DNA of 13,733 bases, from the NCBI GenBank assembly GCA_018056405.1, contig JAGPFT010000026.1:1-13733 (forward strand), read 5' to 3'. A program made the position numbers and the translations under genes. Below are positions 6,396 to 12,344 of this stretch, in pieces. This stretch comes from Anaerolineae bacterium. GTDB taxonomy: Bacteria; Chloroflexota; Anaerolineae; Aggregatilineales; Aggregatilineaceae. Every line of letters starts with the position of its first letter. Positions within the stretch are counted from its first letter, which is position 1. The notes beneath the pieces are model-generated. The model saw nothing but the letters and a program-made list of their open reading frames with translations, was not told where the DNA came from and did no database searches.

Positions 6396-7164
6396 CGTCG
6401 TCCGCCTCCACGATGCGCACGGCCACGCCCTGCTCGCGCAGATACGCCTTGACCTGGCTCACGCTGAGTTGCCGGTAGTGGAACAGGCTGGCGGCCAGGG
6501 CCGCGTCCGCGCCGCCCTCAATCAGCGCCGCACGGAAGTGCTCCAGCGCGCCCGCGCCGCCCGATGCGATGACCGGGATGCTCACTGCGTCGCTGATGGC
6601 GCGCGTCAGGGCGATCTCGTAGCCGTCCTGCGTGCCGTCGCGGTCCATGCTGGTCAGCAGAATCTCACCCGCGCCGCGCCGCTCGACTTCCGCTGCCCAG
6701 GCGACCGCATCGAGGCCGGTCGGCGTCCGCCCGCCGCTGACGTAGACTTCGTAGAAATCCCCGTTCCAGCGCGCGTCAATGGCGACGACGACGCACTGCG
6801 CCCCGAAGCGCAACGCGCCCTCGCTGATCACGTCGGGCGTGCGCACGGCGGCGCTGTTGATGGCGATCTTGTCGGCTCCGGCCAGCAGGGTGGCGCGCAT
6901 GTCGGCGACGGTGCGCAGCCCGCCGCCCACGCAGAAGGGGATGAACACGGCATCGGCCACGCGCCGCACGACATCGAGCATCGTCTCGCGGCCCTCGTGC
7001 GTGGCGGTGATGTCCAGGAAAACCAGTTCATCCGCGCCTTCCCGGTCGTAGATCAGCGCCTGCTCGACCGGATCGCCGGCGTCGCGCAGGTTGACGAAGT
7101 TGATGCCCTTGACGACGCGCCCGGCGTGCACGTCCAGGCAGGGAATGATCCGTTTGGCGAGCAT
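6385..7164 (-). CDS. hisF: Imidazole glycerol phosphate synthase cyclase subunit HisF
   Basis: HisF is the (beta/alpha)8-barrel cyclase subunit. It converts PRFAR plus ammonia to imidazole glycerol phosphate and AICAR. The 259-residue length is standard. The catalytic aspartates Asp11 (IIPCLDVHAGRVVKG) and Asp130 (VVAIDAR) are both present. Phosphate-binding loops are visible at CVGGGLRT (78-85), ADKIAINSAAV (97-107) and VIASGGAGALEHF (198-210). The ammonia-supplying glutaminase HisH is not encoded in the window. The ATG at 7164 has GAGGAG five bases upstream. It is the first gene of the leftward arm and is divergent from hisG. Its own promoter is unclear: TAGAAT on the minus strand at 7214-7209 is a weak -10 candidate with no convincing -35. 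Confidence 0.98.
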   Translation of the reverse strand: MLAKRIIPCLDVHAGRVVKGINFVNLRDAGDPVEQALIYDREGADELVFLDITATHEGRETMLDVVRRVADAVFIPFCVGGGLRTVADMRATLLAGADKIAINSAAVRTPDVISEGALRFGAQCVVVAIDARWNGDFYEVYVSGGRTPTGLDAVAWAAEVERRGAGEILLTSMDRDGTQDGYEIALTRAISDAVSIPVIASGGAGALEHFRAALIEGGADAALAASLFHYRQLSVSQVKAYLREQGVAVRIVEADDDEP

Positions 7165-7261
7165 AGGCGCTCCTCGTGCGATCTTCGCGCTCCAGCAGGC
7201 GGCTTTCTATTCTACTCGAACCCGCCCCAGGTTCATACAGTCAGCGGGCGGCGTCGGTGTG

Positions 7262-7302
7262 TGCAAAACCTGTCAGGGCGGGGCGCTGCTCTGCTGCGCC
7301 CC
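7262..7302. repeat. TGCAAAACCTGTCAGG-containing repeat segment
   Basis: TGCAAAACCTGTCAGG (7262-7277) is followed by gcggggcgctgctctgctgc, which matches 13356-13376 with few changes. The segment leads directly into the palindromic element at 7303. A shorter match lies at 2358-2373. It appears to be a recurrent companion of the GGTGAGG-family palindrome. The flanking bases 7176-7261 show nothing convincing. Confidence 0.8.
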
Positions 7303-7408
7303 GGTTTACCTCACCCCCCAGCCTCGCTGCGCTCGGCTTGCCCCCTCTCCATTCGAATGGAGAGGGGGCGGCGAGGCGCGCCAGCGCCGAGCGGGGGTGA
7401 GGTAAACC
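7303..7408. repeat. Full-length palindromic element between hisF and the his leader promoter
   Basis: This 106-bp element has perfect 16-bp terminal inverted repeats, GGTTTACCTCACCCCC and GGGGGTGAGGTAAACC. Its central hairpin is CCCCCTCTCCATTCG / CGAATGGAGAGGGGG. The left arm is the A type (cctcgctgcgctcggcttg) and the right arm the B type (gcgaggcgcgccagcgccgagc). It ends 13 bp before the -35 of the his promoter, so a cruciform or bound protein here could touch expression of both his arms. No ORF of its own is seen. Confidence 0.92.
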
Positions 7409-7421
7409 AGCGGAAAAATCA

Positions 7422-7450
7422 TTGACATCCGCCGCCGCTGCCGCTATACT
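7422..7450 (+). promoter_or_regulatory. Strong sigma-70 promoter of the his leader and hisG arm
   Basis: TTGACA (7422-7427) is a perfect -35. TATACT (7445-7450) is one base from the consensus -10, and the spacer is exactly 17 bp. An A-rich stretch (cggaaaaatc, 7411-7420) just upstream could serve as an UP element. The predicted start site (about 7456-7458) coincides with the ATG of the His-rich leader ORF at 7458. Confidence 0.85.
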
Positions 7451-7457
7451 CTGCCGC

Positions 7458-7553
7458 ATGATCGCACCGCAGACTCACGTTCACGCGCACCATCATCAGA
7501 CCCCTTCACCGGCGGTCCGCTGGCGCGTGGATGCGGTGCGTCTGAGCGTGTGA
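7458..7553 (+). CDS. hisL: Histidine leader peptide (attenuator peptide)
   Basis: This short ORF has 31 codons plus TGA and begins MIAPQTHVHAHHHQTPS. Codons 7-13 read H-V-H-A-H-H-H, so five of seven are His (CAC, CAC, CAC, CAT, CAT). It lies between a strong promoter and an intrinsic terminator directly upstream of hisG, the arrangement of a ribosome-mediated his attenuator. Low charged tRNA-His would stall the ribosome on the His run and change downstream folding. There is no room for a Shine-Dalgarno sequence: only 7 nt separate the -10 hexamer from the ATG, so the transcript is probably leaderless. The remainder (PAVRWRVDAVRLSV) shows no family. The assignment rests on codon content and context, not on a homologue. 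Confidence 0.85.
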   Translation: MIAPQTHVHAHHHQTPSPAVRWRVDAVRLSV

Positions 7554-7592
7554 CAGACGCAGGAGATCACTGAGCGCCTCCCGGTCCGCCGG
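7486..7592 (+). promoter_or_regulatory. Candidate attenuator switch: mutually exclusive RNA helices
   Basis: Helices drawn by hand: (1:2) CGCACCATC (7486-7494, inside the His codons) pairs with GAT-GC-GGTGCG (7530-7540, two-base bulge), enclosing a local hairpin at 7509-7523. (2:3, antiterminator) CCGGCGG, CCG, GGCGC and GTG within 7509-7529 pair with CAC, GCGCC, CGG and CCGCCGG within 7568-7592, which would destroy the terminator. A further perfect 8-bp hairpin TGCGTCTG/CAGACGCA (7537-7561) has the leader stop codon in its loop. A ribosome stalled on His codons would mask strand 1 and free strand 2 for antitermination. The pairings are seen in the sequence; the switching is inferred, and no energies were computed. 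Confidence 0.55.
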
Positions 7593-7608
7593 GGGGCGCT
7601 TTTTGTTT
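7573..7608 (+). terminator. Intrinsic terminator (attenuator) before hisG
   Basis: AGCGCCTCCCGG (7573-7584) pairs with CCGGGGGGCGCT (7589-7600) over 12 positions with one G-U wobble. The loop is TCCG, and the T-rich tail is TTTTTGTTT if the closing T is counted. It lies 20 nt after the leader stop codon and 39 nt before the hisG ATG. Its position inside the 5' leader, downstream of a His-rich ORF, marks it as a regulated rather than a gene-end terminator. Confidence 0.92.
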
Positions 7609-7647
7609 GCCCGTGTGCAGAGGGCCAGCGGCCCCGGAGACTCCCCT

Positions 7648-8754
7648 ATGTCCGAACAGATTCGCATCGCCCTGCCCAGCAAAGGTCGCATGGAAGGCGA
7701 GACGCTCGACTTCCTGGCCGAATGTGGGCTGCGCGTGCACAAGCCCAACCCGCGCCAGTACACAGCGACGCTGCCCGCCCTGCCGGGGGTGCTGGTGCTC
7801 TTCCAGCGCGCCCGTGACATCCCGCTCAGCGTGGCCGCCGGCGACGTAGACCTGGGCATCACCGGCTATGACACGCTCTTCGAGGCGTTCGGCGAGGGGG
7901 CACAGGAGGTGATCGTGGTGCACGAGGCGCTTGGTTACGGCGAATGCCAGTTGGTGCTGGCCGTACCAGAGGAGTGGGAGGGCGTGACGACCGTCGCCGA
8001 TCTGGCCCGGCGAAGCGCGGGCCGCGAGTTGCGCGTCGCCACCAAATACCCGCAGAGTGTCAGCCGCTTCCTGGCCGCGCATGGCGTGTCCAACGTGCGC
8101 GTCGTCAGCGCGGACGGGGCACTGGAATCCGCGCCCATCGTCGGCTACGCCGACTTCATCGCCGACATCTCCAGCACGGGCACCACCCTGCACGAGAATC
8201 GCCTGCGCGCCCTCGACGACGGCCTCATCGTCCGCTCGCAGGCGACCTTGATCGGCAACCGGGCGACGTTGGCAGCGCGCTCCGGCGTGCTGGCCGCCAC
8301 CCGGCAGATGCTAGAATTCATCGAGGCGCACCTGCGCGCGCGTGGCCAGTACATGATCTTTGCCAATATGCGCGGCGCTTCAATGGGCGATGTGGCCGCG
8401 CGCGTGTTCAGCCAGCCCGACCTGGGCGGCTTGCAGGGGCCGACCATTGCGCCGATGATCACCCGCCAGGAAGTCGGGCAGTGGTGGGCGATCAACATCG
8501 TGGCGCACGCCCATAAGCTGTACGAGGCTATTCGCCAGATTCGCGCCATCGGTGGCAGCGGCGTGGTCGTCACGCCGGTGACCTATATCTTCGAGGAAGC
8601 GCCGGAGCGCTACCAGCGCCTGCTATCTGCCCTGAACGGGGGGGTACACGAGCAAGTTGTTGGGCAATCGCCAGAACGCCCCTATCCCCCGCTCCCTTCC
8701 CCCAGCAAAGCTAGGGGAAAGGGAGAATCGCCTACCCAATCGTCCCCCCTCTAG
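7648..8754 (+). CDS. hisG: ATP phosphoribosyltransferase, long form (HisG_L), with repeat-derived C-terminal tail
   Basis: HisG condenses ATP with PRPP, the first committed step of histidine synthesis and the usual target of histidine feedback. The product is 368 residues. The catalytic part has IALPSKGRM near the N-terminus, DVDLGITGYD, and the PRPP-binding stretch ADFIADISSTGTTLHEN. After it comes the C-terminal regulatory domain of the long form, including YMIFANMRGASM, GLQGPTIAPMI and RAIGGSGVVVTPVTYIFEE, so no HisZ is needed. ATG 7648 is chosen because GGAG lies 8 nt upstream and the conserved N-terminus begins there; an upstream in-frame TTG falls within the terminator tail. The last 33 codons (from 8653) lie inside a dispersed repeat and encode a Pro/Ser-rich tail absent from the family. 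Expression is probably controlled by the upstream attenuator. Confidence 0.97.
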   Translation: MSEQIRIALPSKGRMEGETLDFLAECGLRVHKPNPRQYTATLPALPGVLVLFQRARDIPLSVAAGDVDLGITGYDTLFEAFGEGAQEVIVVHEALGYGECQLVLAVPEEWEGVTTVADLARRSAGRELRVATKYPQSVSRFLAAHGVSNVRVVSADGALESAPIVGYADFIADISSTGTTLHENRLRALDDGLIVRSQATLIGNRATLAARSGVLAATRQMLEFIEAHLRARGQYMIFANMRGASMGDVAARVFSQPDLGGLQGPTIAPMITRQEVGQWWAINIVAHAHKLYEAIRQIRAIGGSGVVVTPVTYIFEEAPERYQRLLSALNGGVHEQVVGQSPERPYPPLPSPSKARGKGESPTQSSPL

Positions 8755-8836
8755 CTCGGCTGGAGGGGGGATTGAGGGGGGAGGCCTCTAGCGAGCATCC
8801 CTAAACTTCCCTCGCCACAAGTTGTTCGTGGACCCT
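8653..8836. repeat. Dispersed ~185-bp repeat, copy 2, overlapping the 3' end of hisG
   Basis: It starts caagttgttgggcaatcgcc and ends gttgttcgtggaccct, matching 1-188. Internal hairpin arms include CCCCCCTCTAGC / GCTGGAGGGGGG, followed by the shared gattgaggggggagg. A 9-bp direct repeat caagttgtt occurs at 8653-8661 and 8818-8826. Because the flanking bases recur in both copies, it belongs to the element and is not a target-site duplication. The element supplies the final hisG codons and stop and nearly the whole hisG-hisD spacer. The hisD ribosome binding site begins immediately after it. Confidence 0.87.
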
Positions 8837-8857
8837 GAAAGGAGAGGACGCATCCCA

Positions 8858-10195
8858 ATGAGCACGCTGCGCATCTACGACGACCTGAGTGAGGCCCGCA
8901 CGACGATCCTGCGCCGCGACTCGCTGCGCGACGTGAACGTTCCCCCCTGGCTGAGCGAGAGCCTGCACAAGCTGTTCGGCGAGCCGCTGACGCCCGACGA
9001 AGCCGTGCGGCGCATCATCCGCAGCGTGCGCGAGCGCGGCGACGCCGCCCTGCGCGACTGGAACGCGCGCATTGACGGGGCGCAGACCGACGCGCTGGCC
9101 GTGCCAGAAGACGAGATCGCCGCGGCGCTCGACGCCATCTCCGCCGAAGTCGCCGACGCGCTGCGCTATGCCGCCGAACGCATCCGCCGCTTCCACGAGA
9201 AGCAGCCCGTCACCGGCTGGGTGGACGCCACGCGCGAAGGGTCGCTGGGGCAACTCATCCGCCCGGTGGACTCGGTCGGCGTCTACGTGGCGGGCGGGAC
9301 GGCCCCGCTGCCCTCGTCGCTGCTGATGAGCGCCATCCCCGCGCAGGTGGCCGGTGTGCGCGAGATCGTCGTCACCACGCCGCCCGGTCGCGGGACGGGC
9401 GCGGTGCCACCGGTGATCCTGGCGGCGGCGGCGGTCTGCGGGCTGACGAAGGTGGTGCGCGTCGGCGGAGCGCAGGCGATTGCGGCGCTGGCCTATGGCA
9501 CCGAGAGCGTGCCGCGCGTGGCCAAGATCGTCGGGCCGGGCAATCTGTTCGTCACCCTGGCCAAGCAGCAGGTCTACGGCGACGTGGGCATTGATGGCCT
9601 GCCGGGGCCGACCGAGACGATGATCATCGCCGACGAGCGCGCCAACCCCGTCCTGGCCGCCGCCGACTTGCTGGCGCAGGCCGAGCATGACGCCCTGGCC
9701 TCGGCCATCCTGGTCACGCCGAGCCGCGCCCTGGCCGAAGCGGTCGCCGCCGAGGTCGAGCGGCGCGTGCCCATGCTCAGCCGGGCGGAGATCATCGCCC
9801 AATCGCTGGCCGGGCGCAGCGGCGCGGTGATCGTGCGCGACCTCGACGAGGCGTTCGCCGTCGCCAACGATTACGCCGCCGAGCACCTGTGCCTGCTGGT
9901 CGCCAACCCCTGGGACTGGGCCGGGCATGTGCGCAACGCGGGCGGCGTCTTCCTGGGCGAGACCTCGTTCGAGGTGCTGGGCGACTACGTGGCCGGGCCG
10001 TCGCACGTCATGCCCACCGGCGGCACAGCGCGCTTCGCCTCGCCGCTGAACGTGCTGGATTTCGTCAAGATCACCAGTCTGGTGGGTCTGGAGGCGCGGG
10101 CGGCGTCCGAGTTGAGCGAAGTGGCGGCGGTGCTGGCTCGCGCCGAGGCGCTGACCGCCCACGCTGCCGCCGCCGAAGCGCGCTTCGGGCGGTAG
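8858..10195 (+). CDS. hisD: Histidinol dehydrogenase HisD
   Basis: HisD performs the last two steps, oxidising L-histidinol to L-histidine with two NAD+ on a zinc enzyme. The 445-residue product has the full family length. Visible signatures are SVGVYVAGGTAPLPSSLLM, the zinc region DLLAQAEHDALASA (Gln and His ligands), the catalytic Glu-His pair in AAEHLCLL, GDYVAGPSHVMPTGGTARF with the Asp ligand, and the C-terminal His in LTAHAAA. Start choice: ATG 8858 follows AAAGGAGAGG (8838-8847) at good spacing. A longer in-frame start at 8822 lies within the repeat and was rejected. It is the second gene of the rightward arm, separated from hisG by repeat sequence and from hisC by a palindromic element. 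Confidence 0.98.
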   Translation: MSTLRIYDDLSEARTTILRRDSLRDVNVPPWLSESLHKLFGEPLTPDEAVRRIIRSVRERGDAALRDWNARIDGAQTDALAVPEDEIAAALDAISAEVADALRYAAERIRRFHEKQPVTGWVDATREGSLGQLIRPVDSVGVYVAGGTAPLPSSLLMSAIPAQVAGVREIVVTTPPGRGTGAVPPVILAAAAVCGLTKVVRVGGAQAIAALAYGTESVPRVAKIVGPGNLFVTLAKQQVYGDVGIDGLPGPTETMIIADERANPVLAAADLLAQAEHDALASAILVTPSRALAEAVAAEVERRVPMLSRAEIIAQSLAGRSGAVIVRDLDEAFAVANDYAAEHLCLLVANPWDWAGHVRNAGGVFLGETSFEVLGDYVAGPSHVMPTGGTARFASPLNVLDFVKITSLVGLEARAASELSEVAAVLARAEALTAHAAAAEARFGR

Positions 10196-10233
10196 AGGCG
10201 ACAAGGTTGGTTTGTGGTCAGGGGCAGCTTTTC

Positions 10234-10338
10234 GCTTAACCTCACCCCCTGGCCTCGCTGCGCTCGGCCTTTCCCCCTCTCCGTAAACGGAGAGGGGGTG
10301 GCGAGGCGCGTGAGCGCCGAGTGGGGGTGAGGTGAACC
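10234..10338. repeat. Palindromic element (GGTGAGG family) in the hisD-hisC gap
   Basis: The left end is CGCTTAACCTCACCCCC and the right end GGGGGTGAGGTGAACC; both are diverged from the perfect GGTTTACC/GGTAAACC ends. The central hairpin is CCCCCTCTCCGT-aa-ACGGAGAGGGGG. The arms are in the A-left, B-right order. It occupies most of the 176-nt gap, yet hisD and hisC probably stay on one transcript because no T-tract follows the hairpin. Confidence 0.9.
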
Positions 10339-10371
10339 GGCCAGCGCCTGCGCCGAACAGGATGAGATGAC

Positions 10372-11520
10372 ATGACCGAGGTTGTACCTTCTCGCGTAGA
10401 AGGCAAGGTGCGCGTCCGCGCCGACATCGCCGCCATGCAGCCCTACACGCCGACGGCCTCGCTGGAAGTGTTCGCGGCACAGTTGGGCATCCCGGCGGAG
10501 CGGCTGATCAAGCTCGACGCTAACGAGAACCCCTACGGCCCGTCGCCGCGCGCGCAGCAGGCGTTGGCTTCACTGAGCACGGCGCACATCTACCCCGATC
10601 CGGAGGCGCGCGCCCTGCGCACCCTGCTCAGCGACTACGTAGGCGTGAGCGCCGAGCACATCCTGGCCGGGGCAGGCGCGGACGAGCTGATCGCGCTCAT
10701 CCTGGAGCTGTTCATCGAGCCGGGCGACACGGTGATCAACGCACCGCCGACCTTCAGCATGTACGCCTTCGACGCGCCGCTGGCCTTCGCCCGCGTGGTA
10801 GACGTGCCGCGCCGCGCCGACTTCTCGCTGGACGTGGAGAGGATCGAGGCGGCGGCGCGCGAGTCCGGGGCCAGGCTGCTCTTCCTGTGCTCGCCCAATA
10901 ACCCCGATGGCGGCCTGATCGCGCCGCAGACAATCGAGCGCCTGCTCGATCTGCCGCTGGTCGTCGTGCTGGACGAAGCGTACCTCGAGTTCAGCGGGGC
11001 GCAGAGCCTGGCTCCGCGCGTGCCGGGGACGCCCAACCTGATCGTGCTGCGCACCTTCAGCAAGTGGGCCGGCCTGGCCGGGCTGCGCGTCGGCTATGGG
11101 GTATTCCCGCAGGAGATCATCGCCCACCTGTGGAAGATCAAGCAGCCGTATAATGTGAACGTAGCGGCGGACGCGGCGGCGCGGGCCTCGTTGGCCGACC
11201 TGCCCACTCTGCGGGCCAACGTCGAGCGGTTGATCGCCGAGCGCGAGCGGCTGGAGCGCGAACTGGCGACCATCCCGTATCTGCATCCCTACCCCAGCCG
11301 GGGCAATTTCGTGCTCTGCCGGGTGACGGGCCTGGACGCGGGGCAGTTGCGGCGGCGGCTGGCCGAGGAACACGGCATTCTCATCCGCCACTATGATACG
11401 CCGCGCCTGCGCGATCACGTGCGCATCAGCGCGGGGACGCCTGCGCAGACCGATGCGCTGCTCGCCGCCCTGCGCGCGATAGGCAAGACTTCCGAAGTTT
11501 TGGAAACTTCGGAAGTCTGA
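10372..11520 (+). CDS. hisC: Histidinol-phosphate aminotransferase HisC
   Basis: HisC is a PLP-dependent class I/II (fold type I) aminotransferase that converts imidazole acetol phosphate to histidinol phosphate using glutamate. The 382-residue product has the N-terminal KLDANENPYGPSP (47-59), AGADELI (101-107), SPNNPDGGLI (174-183), LDEAYLEF (200-207) and the PLP-lysine Lys231 in RTFSKWAGLAGLRVGYG. The phosphate-binding Arg lies in VRISAGT near 350. ATG 10372 is chosen because CAGGATGAG precedes it; ATG 10435 lacks a ribosome binding site. The last residues, GKTSEVLETSEV, are encoded by a perfect DNA palindrome and do not look like native family sequence. It is the third gene of the rightward arm, followed by a partial copy of its own 3' end. 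Confidence 0.97.
   Translation: MTEVVPSRVEGKVRVRADIAAMQPYTPTASLEVFAAQLGIPAERLIKLDANENPYGPSPRAQQALASLSTAHIYPDPEARALRTLLSDYVGVSAEHILAGAGADELIALILELFIEPGDTVINAPPTFSMYAFDAPLAFARVVDVPRRADFSLDVERIEAAARESGARLLFLCSPNNPDGGLIAPQTIERLLDLPLVVVLDEAYLEFSGAQSLAPRVPGTPNLIVLRTFSKWAGLAGLRVGYGVFPQEIIAHLWKIKQPYNVNVAADAAARASLADLPTLRANVERLIAERERLERELATIPYLHPYPSRGNFVLCRVTGLDAGQLRRRLAEEHGILIRHYDTPRLRDHVRISAGTPAQTDALLAALRAIGKTSEVLETSEV
11487..11517. repeat. Perfect palindrome encoding the HisC C-terminus
   Basis: GACTTCCGAAGTTT (11487-11500) and AAACTTCGGAAGTC (11504-11517) form a perfect 14-bp stem with a 3-nt loop (TGG). The hisC stop codon TGA follows at once. The sequence encodes TSEVLETSEV. The same gacttcgg/ccgaagtc core occurs at 405-437 and, shortened, at 11579-11592. 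The hairpin could mark the end of hisC translation or affect mRNA stability; no T-tract follows. Confidence 0.9.
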
Positions 11521-11522
11521 AG

Positions 11523-11594
11523 GCGGGGACGCCTGCGCAGACCGATGCGCTGCTCGCCGCCCTGTGCGCGATAGGGGAGACTTCGGAAGTCTGA
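11523..11594 (+). pseudogene. Partial tandem duplicate of the hisC 3' end
   Basis: 11523-11582 repeats 11431-11490 with 57 of 60 identical bases and a period of 92 bp. It continues through tcggaagtctga, which matches the end of hisC. Relative to the real hisC end this copy lacks 18 bp of the palindrome. It has no start codon or ribosome binding site, so it is non-coding duplication debris. High identity suggests a recent event. Confidence 0.9.
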
Positions 11595-11595
11595 G

Positions 11596-11700
11596 GGTTT
11601 ACCTCACCCCCGTCTCGGCGCTGACGCGCCTCGACAGCCCCCTCTCCATGGATGGAGAGGGGGCAGGCCGAGCGCAGCGAGGCCGGGGGTGAGGTAAACC
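11596..11700. repeat. Full-length palindromic element in the hisC-hisB gap
   Basis: This 105-bp element has perfect 16-bp ends, GGTTTACCTCACCCCC and GGGGGTGAGGTAAACC, and a CCCCCTCTCCAT / ATGGAGAGGGGG central hairpin. The arms are in the opposite order to the copy at 7303: B type on the left (ctcggcgctgacgcgcctcg) and A type on the right (gccgagcgcagcgaggcc). It is therefore inserted in the reverse orientation. Confidence 0.92.
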
Positions 11701-11747
11701 AGGGGGCAGCAGGGGCATACCTCTACGGCGAAAGGACGGAGACCCTG

Positions 11748-12344
11748 ATGACCGAACGCACCGCCACCATCACCCGCCGCACCAACGAGACGCAGATCGC
11801 GCTGACCCTGGCCCTCGACGGGACGGGCGCGGCGCAGGTTGAGACGGGCGTTGGCTTCTTCGACCATCTGCTGCATCATGTGGCCCATCACGGCCTGTTC
11901 GACCTGACCGTGCAGGCCACCGGCGACCTGCACATTGATGCCCATCACACCGTCGAGGACGTGGCCATCTGCCTGGGCCGCGCCCTCGATCAGGCGCTCG
12001 GCGAGCGGACGGGCATCGCCCGCATGGGCAGCGCCTACGTGCCGATGGACGAGGCGCTGGCCCGCGTCGTGGTAGACCTCAGCGGGCGGCCCTACGCCGT
12101 CGTCCAGGCCGACTTCAGCGCGCCGCTGATCGGGCAGATGCCGGCGTCGCTGGTGGCGCACGTCCTGGAGACAATCGCTTTTAATGCGCGGATGAACCTG
12201 CACGCCGCCGTGCTCTATGGCCGCGACGACCATCACCAGGCCGAAGCGCTCTTCAAGGCGCTGGGACGCGCGCTGCGCATCGCTGTGGCGCTCGATCCAC
12301 GTCGCGGCGACGTGCCCAGTACGAAAGGGACATTGACCGGATGA
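11748..12344 (+). CDS. hisB: Imidazoleglycerol-phosphate dehydratase HisB (monofunctional)
   Basis: HisB dehydrates imidazole glycerol phosphate to imidazole acetol phosphate, the sixth step of the pathway, using Mn. The 198 residues form the dehydratase alone; the N-terminal histidinol-phosphatase domain of enterobacterial HisB is absent. Two half-repeats carry the metal-binding motifs: FFDHLLHHVAHHG (37-49), DAHHTVEDVAICLG (64-77, with His66, His67, Glu70 and Asp71) and GRDDHHQAEALFKALGRAL (158-176, with His162, His163 and Glu166). The family ending VPSTKGTL (189-196) is intact. ATG 11748 is preceded by GAAAGGACGGAG; upstream in-frame ATGs lie in repeat sequence. The stop codon overlaps the start of the ADP-ribosylglycohydrolase gene (ATGA). 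The phosphatase HisN is not in the window. Confidence 0.98.
   Translation: MTERTATITRRTNETQIALTLALDGTGAAQVETGVGFFDHLLHHVAHHGLFDLTVQATGDLHIDAHHTVEDVAICLGRALDQALGERTGIARMGSAYVPMDEALARVVVDLSGRPYAVVQADFSAPLIGQMPASLVAHVLETIAFNARMNLHAAVLYGRDDHHQAEALFKALGRALRIAVALDPRRGDVPSTKGTLTG

Noticed and set aside
6187..7425. 412-codon plus-strand open frame across hisF and hisI
   Set aside because: It is antisense to clearly recognised hisF and hisI and continues through the repeat at 7303-7408; no motif and no ribosome binding site.
7458..7608. T-box or riboswitch in the hisG leader
   Set aside because: The transcript before the terminator is only about 120-150 nt and codes for a His-rich peptide; I see no T-box sequence (AGGGUGGNACCGCG-like) or specifier stem.
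7603..7647. Upstream TTG start for hisG
   Set aside because: The codon lies in the T-tract of the attenuator terminator. ATG 7648 has GGAG at good spacing and matches the family N-terminus.
8653..8826. caagttgtt at both ends as a target-site duplication of the repeat
   Set aside because: The same end sequences occur in the copy at 1-188, so they belong to the element itself and are not duplicated host sequence.
8801..10480. 559-codon open frame on the minus strand
   Set aside because: It is antisense to hisD and reads through the palindromic element at 10234-10338; composition is His/Arg/Gln-rich shadow sequence with no motif.
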